Shown: positions 35,223 to 45,400 of the stretch, piece after piece
Position numbering within the stretch: position 1 is the stretch's first letter
Layout of the letters: the number at the start of each line of letters is the position of its first letter
Origin: Sediminihabitans luteus
GTDB lineage: Bacteria > Actinomycetota > Actinomycetes > Actinomycetales > Cellulomonadaceae
Assembly: GCF_002797595.1 (NCBI RefSeq)
Contig: NZ_PGFE01000007.1
Location: 62,001 to 126,000 of the forward strand
Direction of reading: 5' to 3'
DNA: 64,000 nucleotides
Translations under genes and position numbers: made by a program
Notes under the pieces: model-generated
Seen by the model: only the letters and a program-made list of their open reading frames with translations
Told to the model about the DNA's origin: nothing
Databases searched by the model: none

Positions 35223-35522
35223 ATGACCACCCCGCTGCAGTACGACGTCGTCCACCGCCCAGGGCACGAGCGCTACGAGGCGCGCACGCCCGACGGCGAG
35301 GTCGTCGGCACGCTCGAGTACGTGCGCCGGGAGGACGGCCTCGTCGAGATGCCGCACACCGTCGTCCCGCCCGAGCACGGTGGGCAGGGCATCGCCGGCG
35401 CGCTCGCGCGGCGCGCGCTCGACGACGCGCGTGCCGAAGGGCTGCGCGTCGTGCCGACCTGCTGGTACGTCGACGGCTGGATCGCGCGGCACCCCGACTA
35501 CCAGGACCTCGTCGCGCGCTGA
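35223..35522 (+). CDS. Small GNAT-like N-acetyltransferase
   Basis: A 99-residue protein of the NATD1/YjdJ-type short GNAT family. It shows GEVVGTLEYVRREDGLVEMPHTVVPPEHGGQGIAGALARRAL, where EHGGQGIAGALA is the acetyl-CoA pyrophosphate loop, and ends with VVPTCWYVDGWIARHPDYQDL, the conserved C-terminus of this family. The acceptor is unknown. The ATG follows a region with a possible TetR operator shared with the divergent MFS gene. Confidence 0.9.
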   Translation: MTTPLQYDVVHRPGHERYEARTPDGEVVGTLEYVRREDGLVEMPHTVVPPEHGGQGIAGALARRALDDARAEGLRVVPTCWYVDGWIARHPDYQDLVAR

Positions 35523-35550
35523 GGCCCGGCCGCCGATCGGCGACCGGGCC
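35523..35550. terminator. Bipartite hairpin between convergent genes
   Basis: GGCCCGG (35523-35529) pairs with CCGGGCC (35544-35550), enclosing the palindrome GCCGATCGGC. It starts directly after the GNAT stop and precedes the lipoprotein stop. Confidence 0.65.
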
Positions 35551-35571
35551 CCGGTCAGGCGCTCCGCACGA

Positions 35572-36324
35572 TCACTGGATCGTGGTGTCGCCCGAGGTCT
35601 CCTCGAGGGGCTGGACGAGGTCGCCCGCGTCGTCCGACTCGTACAGCGTCGCGTCGAACGTGATGGGCGAGCCCGCCTGGTACCGGAAGTTGTCGGCGAT
35701 CGAGAACGACGTGCCCGGCTCCCACTGCTGCGTGTACGTCTCCTCGTCACCCGTGCCGGGCTGGGCCGCGGTCTGGTTGATGCCCAGCTTCTCGTTCATG
35801 TCGAAGTCGGTGACCGAGTCCATGCCCTGCAGGTACGGCCAGTCCGCGTAGCGACCGTCGACCGAGACCAGGGATGCGCCGATCGTGAGCGTCTCGTCCG
35901 AGGTGTTCGTGACGACGTAGTTCACGACCACGATGTCGTCGCCGACGTCGATGATCGGCTTGTTGGTCTCGGGGTCGACGAAGTTGCCCGTCTTCGAGGC
36001 CTTCTCGACGCCGACCTGGTAGACGTCAACCGAGAACCGGTCGCTCTTCAGCGTCGTCAGGAGCGTGCCCGGGTTCGTCACCGGGTACGCCCACGCGGCC
36101 GTCGTGTAGTCGCCCGAGCCTGCATCGGCCGGCTCCGCGTCGTCGGTGGCCTCGTCGCTGGGCTCCTCGGTGGCCTCGTCGCTCGGGGTCGCCGTCTCGT
36201 CCTCGGCCGCTGCGGCGGTCGAGGTGGATGCGTCGGCCGAGGCGTCGTCGTCCGACGAGCAGGCGGCGAGGCCGAGGATCGAGGCGAGGACGAGGGCTGC
36301 CGCCCCGGTGCGGGTGATGCGCAT
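35572..36324 (-). CDS. DUF4352-like secreted lipoprotein
   Basis: A 250-residue lipoprotein. A signal peptide (MRITRTGAAALVLASILGLAAC) ends in the lipobox LAAC with Cys at residue 22. An acidic Asp/Glu/Ala/Ser linker reaches about residue 75, and an Ig-like beta domain follows (DVGDDIVVVNYVVTNTSDETLTIGASLVSVDG), which is the pattern of DUF4352 and related extracytoplasmic domains. It should be anchored on the outer face of the membrane. Function unknown; such proteins often bind ligands or sit near transporters and kinases. No operon partner is present. Confidence 0.82.
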   Translation of the reverse strand: MRITRTGAAALVLASILGLAACSSDDDASADASTSTAAAAEDETATPSDEATEEPSDEATDDAEPADAGSGDYTTAAWAYPVTNPGTLLTTLKSDRFSVDVYQVGVEKASKTGNFVDPETNKPIIDVGDDIVVVNYVVTNTSDETLTIGASLVSVDGRYADWPYLQGMDSVTDFDMNEKLGINQTAAQPGTGDEETYTQQWEPGTSFSIADNFRYQAGSPITFDATLYESDDAGDLVQPLEETSGDTTIQ

Positions 36325-36517
36325 GGTGCTCCTAGGGTCAGGTTCCGGTGGATACGGGACCACCGTAGGGGGCGCGCGCCCGTAGACGCGCATCCGAGAC
36401 AGGGGAGAAGTCCCCTCCCAGGTCAGAGGCTCGCAGGAGGTCCGGTGTGCGGACGGCCGGACCCGCGGTGCTCCCCGGACGGTGAAGGTTCCGCCGCGCT
36501 CTGGGGCGGGTGGTTTG

Positions 36518-36620
36518 TGACATCTGTCATAGCAAATGGGTGACTTTCACCCATCCTGAGGCTGTGAAGAAGCTGTGATGGACGATTAAATTAGGCTCGC
36601 TTCGTAAGACCCAGCCTAAT
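36518..36620 (+). promoter_or_regulatory. AT-richer leader with three inverted repeats upstream of the CapD-like gene
   Basis: This lies in the 309-base gap between the lipoprotein and CapD-like genes. TGACA-TC-TGTCA is at 36518-36529, ATGGGTGA-CTT-TCACCCAT at 36536-36554, and ATTAGGCT (36590-36597) pairs with AGCCTAAT (36613-36620). The surrounding GATTAAATTAGG is the most AT-rich stretch nearby and may hold a -10 element. The last repeat would place a hairpin immediately before, or over, the start codon. The remainder of the gap (36325-36517) shows nothing I can name. Confidence 0.55.
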
Positions 36621-36633
36621 GAATTGGTGCCGC

Positions 36634-37698
36634 ATGTCGCTCATCCCCTTCGCCGGTCTCGTGCGCCCCGAGGATCTCCTCGGCCGGACGAGCACCCCCG
36701 TCCACGGCGACGCAGCCGTCAGGATGCTGCGAGGAGCGTCAGTCCTCGTGACGGGCGCCGGAGGTTCCATCGGCTCGGAGATCGTCAGGCAGGTCGAGGC
36801 TCTCGGCGCCTCCTCCGTGCACTTCGTCGACAACGACGAGTTCGCCCTGTACTCGCTCGAGCTCAGCTCACGGGGTTCGGCGCTCCTCGCCGAGGAGACG
36901 TATCGGCTCGCCGACATCCGCGACGTCGACCTCATGGACCGGATCTTCCGCGAGGTTCGTCCCGACGTCGTCTTCCACGCTGCCGCGCACAAGCACCTGC
37001 CGCTGCTCGAACGAGCGCCGGAGGCCGCCGTCAAGACCAACGTGTTCGGCACCGAGTCGGTCGTGCGCGCCTGCGTGCGCAACGAAGTCCCGAAGCTGGT
37101 CAACATCAGCACCGACAAGGCAGCGAACCCGACCTCCGTCCTGGGGTGGTCCAAGCGCCTGGCCGAGCAGATCGTCCGGCGCACGGCGATCGACTACGGG
37201 GTCGACTACTCCAACGTCCGGTTCGGAAACGTGCTCGGGAGCCGGGGGTCGTTCCTGCCGACGCTCGCCCACCAGATCGGGGCGGGGCTCCCCGTGCGCA
37301 TCACCGACCCCGACGTGACGCGCTACTTCATGTCCATCCCCGAGGCCGCGGGACTCGTGATCGAGGCGGGCACCCTGCGGACGGAGGGCTCGACGTTCGT
37401 CCTCGACATGGGCGAGCCGGTCCGGATCCTCCGGCTCGTCGAGGAGTACGTGCGTCTCTCGGGCCTGCCGGCGCCGACGATCGAGTTCACCGGCCTGCGC
37501 CCGGGCGAGAAGCTGCACGAGGAGCTCTTCAGCCTCGCGGAGAACCATGTCGAGACCGAGCACCCGAGGATCCGCAGGGCCAACGTCGAAGACGTCGACC
37601 TGGCGTCGCAGGTCGCCCGGCTTCGTCGACTTATCGCCGACGGCGCCTCGGCCGCGGCGATCCGCAACGTCCTCGCTCCCGCGCCCGCGGTGTCGTGA
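36634..37698 (+). CDS. Short CapD-like nucleotide-sugar dehydratase/epimerase
   Basis: A 354-residue soluble SDR protein (ATG 36634; ATG 36619 is possible, neither has a clear Shine-Dalgarno). It shows VLVTGAGGSIGSEIVRQVEAL (NAD(P) loop, residue ~42), VDNDEFALYSLE, FHAAAHKHLPLLERAPEAA, ISTDKAANPTSVLGWSKRLAEQ and LRPGEKLHEELF, as in CapD/FlaA1/WbpM UDP-GlcNAc 4,6-dehydratases. It lacks the N-terminal membrane domain of long CapD proteins. In the SVLGWSK segment a Leu stands where a catalytic Tyr or Met is usual, so activity may differ. It is coupled by GTGA to a polysaccharide glycosyltransferase. Confidence 0.85.
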   Translation: MSLIPFAGLVRPEDLLGRTSTPVHGDAAVRMLRGASVLVTGAGGSIGSEIVRQVEALGASSVHFVDNDEFALYSLELSSRGSALLAEETYRLADIRDVDLMDRIFREVRPDVVFHAAAHKHLPLLERAPEAAVKTNVFGTESVVRACVRNEVPKLVNISTDKAANPTSVLGWSKRLAEQIVRRTAIDYGVDYSNVRFGNVLGSRGSFLPTLAHQIGAGLPVRITDPDVTRYFMSIPEAAGLVIEAGTLRTEGSTFVLDMGEPVRILRLVEEYVRLSGLPAPTIEFTGLRPGEKLHEELFSLAENHVETEHPRIRRANVEDVDLASQVARLRRLIADGASAAAIRNVLAPAPAVS

Positions 37699-38849
37699 CC
37701 GGGCTCTGGCTGCTGATCCCAGCGATCTGCTGGGTCGGGATCGACCTCGTCGTCGTGGTCCGCGTGCGCCTGGCCTCGAGGGCCAGGCTCCCGCGGGTCC
37801 CACGGTTCGAGGACTTCGACGTCCTCGTGCCGATCTACGGCAACGTGCGCTACCTCGAGAACGTCGAGTACCTGACCCAGTACGGTCGTCGCGTCATCCT
37901 GTGCACCACGTCGGGAGAGAGCGACGAGTTCTACGGAGCGCTCGACGACCTCGGCCGACGGTTCGGGTTCCGGACCCACCGCGCCGACTACGTACCGCCG
38001 CCGTCGACCAAGCGGAACACCGGCGGCACCATCAGGGACCGCGTCGTCCGCTCGGCGCTCCAGCACGAGGTGCGCGCGAGCTACGTCGTGTGCATCGACG
38101 CGGACACCACGACCCCGCGACCGTTGGGTGATCTCGTCGGGATCATGCACGCCAAGGGCACGGAGATCGCCTCGGTGCGTCTCGTGACGCAGCCCGGGCT
38201 CAACTGGCTCGTCGCGCTGCAACGGTACGAGTACCGGCTCGCGATGCGGCTGCGGCTCCTGCTGCCGTGGATGCTGAGCGGCGCCTGCCACGCGGGCACC
38301 GCAGAGGCGCTCCGAGCGGTGATGCGCCGGCACTCCCTGTTCTTCCAGGGGAACGACATCGAGGTCGGCCTGCTCGCCAACGGGTACGGGTTCCGGGTCG
38401 CGCACATCCCGTTCGAGGTGCTGACGATCGTCCCCGACACGTTCAAGCCCTGGTGGCGTCAGCGCGTGGCCTGGGCGGGAGGGGAGTTCCGGCTCTTCAT
38501 CGCCAACATCCGGTTCATCCTCAAGTACCCGCTGCTGTGGATCTACGGCTCCGTGGTCGTCATCGCGCTCATCGCCGTCCGCATCTACTCGGTCGCAGGC
38601 TCGTCGCTCGGCCTCCTGGCCGTCATCGGGCTCTACTTCGCCGTGACGTACGCGGTCCATTGGCGGTATCGCGACCGGTGGCTCGTGATCGTCCCGATCT
38701 ACCGGCTCTTCTACACCCTGGTGATCGTCCCGATCGGCGTGTGGAAGTACTTCCAGATGTCGGTTCCGGAGCGGAACTACGGGGTCATCCGGCTCCCGCG
38801 GCCCCGGAACCACGACGGCCTCCCAGCGGTCCGGCACTCTCGCACCTGA
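37695..38849 (+). CDS. Membrane family 2 glycosyltransferase (cellulose/hyaluronan synthase-like)
   Basis: A 384-residue protein. GTG 37695 overlaps the CapD-like stop by 4 bases. One N-terminal membrane segment is followed by a GT-A domain: FEDFDVLVPIYGNVRYLENVEYL, VVCIDADTTTPRP (DxD near residue 135), FFQGNDIEVGLLANGYGF and WWRQRVAWAGGEFRL (processive-type QxxxW variant, near residue 256). Three or four C-terminal membrane helices follow. This is the layout of processive polysaccharide synthases. With the CapD-like enzyme as likely sugar-nucleotide supplier it may build an exopolysaccharide; the polymer is unknown. Confidence 0.85.
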   Translation: MTGLWLLIPAICWVGIDLVVVVRVRLASRARLPRVPRFEDFDVLVPIYGNVRYLENVEYLTQYGRRVILCTTSGESDEFYGALDDLGRRFGFRTHRADYVPPPSTKRNTGGTIRDRVVRSALQHEVRASYVVCIDADTTTPRPLGDLVGIMHAKGTEIASVRLVTQPGLNWLVALQRYEYRLAMRLRLLLPWMLSGACHAGTAEALRAVMRRHSLFFQGNDIEVGLLANGYGFRVAHIPFEVLTIVPDTFKPWWRQRVAWAGGEFRLFIANIRFILKYPLLWIYGSVVVIALIAVRIYSVAGSSLGLLAVIGLYFAVTYAVHWRYRDRWLVIVPIYRLFYTLVIVPIGVWKYFQMSVPERNYGVIRLPRPRNHDGLPAVRHSRT

Positions 38850-38884
38850 ACCGACGGGAGGCCGTGCACGGCATGGGAAGGACG

Positions 38885-40567
38885 TCAGCCGCCGAGCGCC
38901 GCCGAGACCACGTCCTTCGCCTCGGCCTGCACCTGGGCGAGGTGGTCGGCCGAGACGAACGACTCGGCGTAGATCTTGTAGACGTTCTCCGTGCCGGACG
39001 GACGCGCGGCGAACCACGCGTTCTCGGTCGTGACCTTCAGCCCGCCGATCTTCGCGTCGTTGCCGGGCGCCTCGGTGAGCTTCGCGGTGATCTCCTCGCC
39101 CGCGAGCGAGGTCGCCTCGACCTGCTCGGGCGACAGCTTGGCGAGCGTCGCCTTCTCCTCGAGCGAGGCGGGCGCGTCGACGCGCGCGTACCAGGACGCG
39201 CCGTGCTCGGCCACGAGCTCCGCGTGGTGCTGCGACGGGGTGCGACCCGTCGTCGCGAGGATCTCCGAGCCGAGCAGGGCCAGCAGCAGCCCGTCCTTGT
39301 CGGTCGTCCAGACGCCGCCGTCGGTGCGCAGGAACGACGCGCCCGCCGACTCCTCGCCACCGAACCCGACCGAGCCGTCGAGCAGGCCGGGCACGAACCA
39401 CTTGAACCCGACGGGGACCTCGACCACGCGGCGTCCGAGGCTCGCCCCGACCCGGTCGATGAGCGACGACGACACGAGGGTCTTGCCGATCGCTGCGGCC
39501 TCGCCCCACCCGGGGCGTGCGCCGCCGTACAGGTACGCGATCGACACCGCGAGGAAGTGGTTGGGGTTCATGAGGCCGGCGTCGGGCGTCACGATGCCGT
39601 GCCGGTCGGAGTCCGCGTCGTTGCCCGTCGCGATGTCGAACGTGCCCGACGTCGCCGGGTCCGTCATCTTCGACACGAGCGACGCCATCGCGGACGGCGA
39701 CGAGCAGTCCATCCGGATCTTGCCGTCCCAGTCGAGCGTCATGAACGCCCAGCGCGGGTCGACCTGCGGGTTGACCACGGTCAGGTCGAGGTCGTAGCGC
39801 TCGGCGATCTCGCCCCAGTACTCGACGGCCGCACCACCGAGCGGGTCGGCGCCGATCCGGATGCCCGACGAGCGGATGGCCTCCATGTCGATCACGTTCG
39901 CGAGGTCGTCGACGTAGCTCGTGAGGAAGTCGTGCCTGCGCGTGGTCTCGGCGGCGAGCGCCTCCTCGAGCGAGACGCGGCGCACCGCGCCCACGCCCGA
40001 GCGCAGGATCTCGTTCGCGCGGTCCGCGATCCACCCCGTCGCCTCGCTCCCGGCCGGACCACCGTGCGGCGGGTTGTACTTGAAGCCACCGTCGCGGGGC
40101 GGGTTGTGCGACGGCGTCACGACGATCCCGTCCGCGAGACCCGGACCGGAGGTGCGCACGCCCTCGGACGTCGCCGCGCCGTTGTGCCGCAGGATCGCGA
40201 GCGACACCGCCGGGGTCGGGGTGAAGCTGTCCCGCGCGTCCACGTACGTCTCGACGCCCGCCGCCGCGAGCACCTCGAGCGCGGTCTGCCACGCCGGCAG
40301 GGACAGCGCGTGCGTGTCCCGCCCGATGTACAGCGGGCCGTCCGTGCCCTGGCTCGCCCGGTACTCGACGATCGCCTGCGTCGTGGCGATGATGTGCGCC
40401 TCGTTGAACGCGTGGTCGAGGCTCGACCCGCGGTGCCCCGACGTGCCGAACACGACCTTCTGGGCCGGGTCGTCGACGTCGGGCGTCAGGTCGTAGTAGG
40501 CGCCGACGACGGCGTCCACGTCGATGAGGTCGGAAGGCTGGGCGGGGGTACCGGCGCGGGGATCCAT
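38885..40567 (-). CDS. pgm: Alpha-D-glucose phosphate-specific phosphoglucomutase
   Basis: A 560-residue phosphohexomutase starting at ATG 40567. Diagnostic sites: [19 protein letters not shown], the phosphoserine loop [22 protein letters not shown], the Mg site [12 protein letters not shown], and sugar-binding [10 protein letters not shown] and [14 protein letters not shown]. The C-terminal phosphate loop is [16 protein letters not shown]. Length and motifs match the Pgm type of enterobacteria and actinobacteria. It interconverts glucose 1-phosphate and glucose 6-phosphate, linking glycolysis to glycogen and UDP-glucose. It is convergent with the glycosyltransferase gene. Confidence 0.97.
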   Translation of the reverse strand: MDPRAGTPAQPSDLIDVDAVVGAYYDLTPDVDDPAQKVVFGTSGHRGSSLDHAFNEAHIIATTQAIVEYRASQGTDGPLYIGRDTHALSLPAWQTALEVLAAAGVETYVDARDSFTPTPAVSLAILRHNGAATSEGVRTSGPGLADGIVVTPSHNPPRDGGFKYNPPHGGPAGSEATGWIADRANEILRSGVGAVRRVSLEEALAAETTRRHDFLTSYVDDLANVIDMEAIRSSGIRIGADPLGGAAVEYWGEIAERYDLDLTVVNPQVDPRWAFMTLDWDGKIRMDCSSPSAMASLVSKMTDPATSGTFDIATGNDADSDRHGIVTPDAGLMNPNHFLAVSIAYLYGGARPGWGEAAAIGKTLVSSSLIDRVGASLGRRVVEVPVGFKWFVPGLLDGSVGFGGEESAGASFLRTDGGVWTTDKDGLLLALLGSEILATTGRTPSQHHAELVAEHGASWYARVDAPASLEEKATLAKLSPEQVEATSLAGEEITAKLTEAPGNDAKIGGLKVTTENAWFAARPSGTENVYKIYAESFVSADHLAQVQAEAKDVVSAALGG

Positions 40568-40666
40568 AGGAACGATCCTGCCACCGGGGGAGGGCGCTCG
40601 CCGGGCGTGTCCGTGCCCGTGCAGCACCGGCCCGCGGTCGGCCGCACCGGCGATAGACTCGCGGAC

Positions 40667-41491
40667 ATGGCCAAGAACTCCACGCCCGACTTCGTGCTGC
40701 GCCCCTTCGAGGGGCTTCCCGGAGAGACCGACTGGGTCGCGATGCGCGAGGTCGTCCCCGCGGCGACCGCGACGGCCCGTACGACCGCCGAGCACGGCGC
40801 GCGCGACGTCCTCATCACGACGGTCCTGCCCGAGGGCTGGGCCGCGCTGCACCGCCAGGACGGCGTGATCCTGCTCGCCCTGCAGACCCTCGCGGGCTCG
40901 GGCGACGCGAGCCGCGACCTCGCCGAGACGCTGCTCGAGGTGCTCGACACCGAGCCCGGCACGTCGATCGAGACCGTCGGCATCCCGGGCGAGGGCCCGC
41001 GCCTGCAGGACGTGCTCGACCTGTCGGTCCCGTTCGAGGTCACCGTCCACGACGACTACGCGTACTGGCTCGACCCGGCGACCGACGTCACCCCCGACGT
41101 CAAGGAGGCCCTCGAGGACTCCGCGTCCGCGATCATCCCGACCGTCAAGCTCGACTCGGTCGAGTCGGCGTACTGGTGCCGCATGAGCCGCGAGTTCCTG
41201 CGCTGGGCGTGGCCGCACGACGAGGAGACGATGATCGACGCGATCGCGCGCCTGCACGCGAAGCGCGACTCGGGCCTCGGCACCGGCAAGTTCATCGGCG
41301 CGTTCCGCTCGAGCGGGATCCTCGTGCCCGTGTGGGAGTTCCCCCGCGGCACCGAGGCGTCCGAGCTCGAGGAGCCCGCCACGGTGTTCGCGACCAAGTT
41401 CGAGGCGGCGCTCGCGGTCACCGAGCCGCTCGACGCGAACGAGCGTCGCGCGCGTGCCGGCATCGTGGCCCGCCAGGTCACGCTCCGCTGA
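40667..41491 (+). CDS. DUF5926 family protein
   Basis: A 274-residue soluble protein of an actinobacterial family without assigned function. Its conserved opening is [27 protein letters not shown], followed by [19 protein letters not shown], the [21 protein letters not shown] segment, and [31 protein letters not shown] near the end. No signal peptide or membrane segment is seen. It stands alone between divergent pgm and a downstream GT2 gene, followed by a hairpin. Assignment rests on recalled family sequence. Confidence 0.85.
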   Translation: MAKNSTPDFVLRPFEGLPGETDWVAMREVVPAATATARTTAEHGARDVLITTVLPEGWAALHRQDGVILLALQTLAGSGDASRDLAETLLEVLDTEPGTSIETVGIPGEGPRLQDVLDLSVPFEVTVHDDYAYWLDPATDVTPDVKEALEDSASAIIPTVKLDSVESAYWCRMSREFLRWAWPHDEETMIDAIARLHAKRDSGLGTGKFIGAFRSSGILVPVWEFPRGTEASELEEPATVFATKFEAALAVTEPLDANERRARAGIVARQVTLR

Positions 41492-41512
41492 CGATTCGTA
41501 GGTCTGCGCGAG

Positions 41513-41546
41513 GGTCGGGGACGCCTCCACAGGATCTTCCCCGACC
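41513..41546 (+). terminator. Hairpin after the DUF5926 gene
   Basis: GGTCGGGGA (41513-41521) pairs with TCCCCGACC (41538-41546), a 9-bp stem with a 16-base loop, followed by CGACGCG rather than a U-tract. Confidence 0.65.
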
Positions 41547-41587
41547 CGACGCGTGGCATTCGTGGACCGAGTCTTTGCCCTACTAGG

Positions 41588-42490
41588 ATGAGCAGCGTGA
41601 ACGCGGACAAGAACTCCCAGGGCTCATCCTCGACCGGTCGGCAGGCCGATGCCGAGCGACCCTCGGGAGCCCGCATCGGCAGCGCGTACGCGACGTCGAG
41701 CGTGCCGAACCCCGTGGCCCGCACGCCGCGCCCCGAGCGCACCGACCGCACGCACCGCCAGCGCGTCGCGGTCGTGATCCCTGCGAAGGACGAGTCGCGC
41801 CGTATCGCGGCGACGGTCCGCGCGGCCAAGGCCATCCCGCACGTCGACCTCGTCCTCGTGGTCGACGACGGCAGCGACGACAACACGCAGGACGTCGCGC
41901 GCGACGCCGGCGCCGTCGTCGTGCGGCACAGCCACAACCGCGGCAAGGCCGCGGCCATGGAGACGGGCGCCGCGGTCGTCGCGATGCGGGACGCCGCGGA
42001 CCGCGCCCCCCGCCTGCTGCTGTTCATCGACGGCGACCTCGCCGAGACCGCGGTCAACACGGCCCCGCTCGTGGCCCCCGTGCTCGACGGCGTCGCGGAC
42101 GTCGCGATCGCGCTGCTGCCGCCGCAGGTCGGCGCGGGCGGGCGCGGCATCGTCGTGGGCGCGGCCCGCCGCGCGATCCACTCGCTCACCGGCTGGACGC
42201 CGACCCAGCCGCTGTCGGGCATGCGCTGCCTGACCCGCCAGGCGTTCGAGGCCGCGACGCCGCTCGCGCGCGGCTGGGGTGTCGAGGCCGGCATGACGAT
42301 CGACCTGCTGCGCCAGGGTTACGTCGCGGTCGAGGTGCCGTGCGACCTGCGGCACCGGCCCTCGGGCACGGACTTCCGCGGGCAGATGCACCGTGCCGCG
42401 CAGTACCGCGACGTGCAGCTCGCCGTCGCGGCCCGCCGCACCAAGGCCGTCGCCGGCCGGGTGAGCGGCAAGAAGTCCGTCACGCGCTGA
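41588..42490 (+). CDS. Family 2 glycosyltransferase (DPM1/GpgS-like)
   Basis: A 300-residue protein from ATG 41588. GTG 41597 has a better placed AGGA Shine-Dalgarno and would remove three residues. A basic, Ser/Pro-rich N-terminus of ~55 residues precedes the GT-A domain: [59 protein letters not shown] and [12 protein letters not shown] (metal-binding DGD). [16 protein letters not shown] and [13 protein letters not shown] resemble glucosyl-3-phosphoglycerate synthase and dolichol-phosphate-mannose-type enzymes. No membrane segments are present. It converges on the large membrane protein gene with an 11-base overlap. Confidence 0.85.
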   Translation: MSSVNADKNSQGSSSTGRQADAERPSGARIGSAYATSSVPNPVARTPRPERTDRTHRQRVAVVIPAKDESRRIAATVRAAKAIPHVDLVLVVDDGSDDNTQDVARDAGAVVVRHSHNRGKAAAMETGAAVVAMRDAADRAPRLLLFIDGDLAETAVNTAPLVAPVLDGVADVAIALLPPQVGAGGRGIVVGAARRAIHSLTGWTPTQPLSGMRCLTRQAFEAATPLARGWGVEAGMTIDLLRQGYVAVEVPCDLRHRPSGTDFRGQMHRAAQYRDVQLAVAARRTKAVAGRVSGKKSVTR

Positions 42491-45400
42491 CGTCGCGCCC
42501 GGGGCCTGGACTGACGGCGTCCGCCGGGCCGGACGCCGCGTCGTCCCCCCGCAGGAACGCGACCAGGAGCAGCGGCACCGCGGGCACGAGCGCGATCATC
42601 GCGATCCGGATCCCGAAGTCGTTCACGAGCGACCCCGTCACGGATGCGACCCAGATCGCGAGCACGGCGGGCCGCACGAGCGGCCACGTCGCCTCGGTGC
42701 GCGCGAACCAGCGCGGCGTCAGGCGTGGCACGAACAGCACGAGCGCGACGGCGACGAGCACGGCGAGCGTGATCCACACGGGCACGCCGCCGAGCAGCGA
42801 GCGCAGCGCGAACCCGGCCTTGCGCAGCAGCGTCGACCACGCCTCGCCGTCGATCACCTGACCCACGAACCGGCCCAGGTGCGAGCGTTCGGCCGGGGGG
42901 CGCAGCCAGTCGAGCACGCCGACGGCGGCGACCGCGAGCACCCCGACCGCGCCGACGAGCACGAACCGGCGCAGGGTCACGCGGGCGCCGCTCGCGGCGA
43001 GCACGAGCACCGCGAACGTGGGGGCGAGAACGAGCCCGCCGCCGAGGTCGGCGCCGAGGGTCGGCCCGACGTCGACGTACATGGCCACGAGCCCGAGTGC
43101 GGCGACGGTCACGGCCGCGGTGCGACGGCGTCCGCGCTGCACGAGCCACTGCGCGAGCGCGGCCGAGGCGATCACGGCGGCGACCGCGTAGACGGAGAAG
43201 GTCGGGTTGCCGAACCCGTAGAACCGGGCGCCGTACGTGGGTGCGGAGCCGAGCGGGCTCGCACGGTTGAGCGGGGTGCCCACGAGGGCGTCGAGCGTGA
43301 GCATCGCGAACGTGAGGCCGGCGAGCAGCGCGGGCCCGGCCCACACGGGCCGTCGGGGGGCGAGCAGCGCGAGTCCGGCGGTCGCGGCGACCATGACGAG
43401 GGTCGAGAGCAGCAGCGCGATCCCGGCCTGGTCGAACCGCCACCACGCGGTGAGCGAGACGAGGAACGCGGCGGTGGGCACGGCGGCGACGACGAGCGCG
43501 GCGGCCTCGACGGCACGGCGTGGTCGTCCGACGAGCGGCGCGAGCCCGCGCCTGCGCCGCCACGCGCCGGCGAGCAGGCAGCCGAGCGCGAGCGCGATCC
43601 CCGCATAGAACGGAAGGTCGACGTACGACGTGTACGCGGAGCGTCGCACGACGTCGAGCGCGGTGAGGTCGGCGATCTCGTCGGCCGCGGTCACGGCGTC
43701 CGGCGGGCGGGGCGAGCCGTAGGTGATCGGGGTGTCCTCGAGCGGCGCGACGGCGTCGGTGCCGGTCGCGGCCAGGACCGTCGCGGGCACGTCGAGCAGG
43801 CGGACGACGCCGTCGGTGCGGGTCGCGGCGCTCGTGAGGTAGGCGGGGGAGTCGGGGTGCGTCACGCCGGGCCGCAGCACGGTCACGCCGAGCGCGGGCG
43901 GCTCGCCGGGGGTGTTGGCGACGTCGACGACGAGCACGGTCGTCGAGGCGGGCACCGCGTCGAGCACCTTCGCGACGACGGCGTCGATGCCGGCGACCGC
44001 CGCGGCGTGCGTCGTCGGGTCGGTCGCGTCGCCCGCGTCGACGACCGTCACGGGGCAGCCGAACGCGGAGCCGGTCGAGCCGTCGAACGCGTCGGCGAGC
44101 TCGGTGTACCGGTCGACCGTGCCCTCGCTCGTCGCGAGCGCGACCGCGGCGCCCGGCCCGACCGCCGAGGTGCACGCGACCCCGTCGAGCTGGTCTCCGA
44201 GGCGGCCCAGGTGCGCCTGGTACCGCGAGCCGTCCTGGAGCGCGACGAGGTCGTCCCACTGGTCGACGCGCTCGCCGGTGACGCTCAGGTCGGGGCAGTC
44301 CCACACGCCGTCGGTGCTCGTGGCCGTCGCGTCGGCGAGAACGCCGGCCGAGATCGCGAGCCAGCCGCCCTCGGGGCACCGCGCCGCGGTGCCGGTGGGC
44401 AGCGAGTCGCCCGCCGCGCCCGCGTCCTCGGAGAGCATCGACCGGATCGTCGGGGCCAGGCCCGTGCTCACGTCGTCCCACCGCACGCCCGCGGTGCCGA
44501 CCACCACGAGGTCGCCCCCGGCGGGCACGGCGGCCTGCTCGTCGGACGGCGCGACCTGGGTCCCGGCGCCCGTGGGCCCGGTCCCGGGCGCGACGAGCGT
44601 CGCGAGCAGCATGGTGACGAGCAGCCCGCCGGCGAGGGTCACGAGGGTGCCCGTCATGGAGCGGACGCCGGGCGCTGTGGTCGGGAGAACACGCGGTGTC
44701 CCCGCCGGGCCGGCCGGGGTCGCGTCGTCCACGAGCGACGGCACGAGCATCGCGACCGCCACGACCAGGACGAAGCCGCCGACCACGATGCCCGAGTCGT
44801 TGAGCACCGACCCGACGACGCCGGTGGTCGCGAGCGCGAGGGCGAGCGGCCGCAGCAGGGGCCAGCGGCGGTACGCCTCGGCGAGCTCGGTCATCCGCAG
44901 CCGCTCGGGTCGCAGCACCGCCCAGACGGCGAGCACGAGCAGCGGCAGCACGACCACGCCCGCCGGGTTCGCGACGGTCGACCACGCGCCCGCGGCCTTG
45001 CTCGCGACGAGCGACAGCGCCTCGCCGTCGACGATCCGCTGCACGAACCCGCCGAGGTGCGAGGGCTCGCCCGGCCCGGCCCAGTCGAGCACCGCCACGG
45101 TGCCGACCACGAGGAGCGTCACGAGGGCGAGCGCAGCGACCCGACGCCAGGTGATCCGCACGCCCGCGACGAGCAGCACGAGCACCGCGAACCCGGGCAC
45201 GAGCGCGAGGATCCCGCCGAAGTCGGCACCGAACTGCGGCCCCCCGTCGATCACGGTCGTGACCACCCCGACCGCCGCGATCACGACGAGGGCCCAGCTG
45301 CGGCGTCCGGCACGCGCGAGCGACGACGCGAGCCCGGCCGCGAGCGTGAGCCCGGCGACCGCGAAGATCGCGAACGTCATGTTGTTGAACCCGTAGAACC

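Noticed and set aside
38861-38872. Palindrome GCCGTGCACGGC between GT2 and pgm as a terminator
   Set aside because: It has no loop and only 6 bp per arm; too weak to call.
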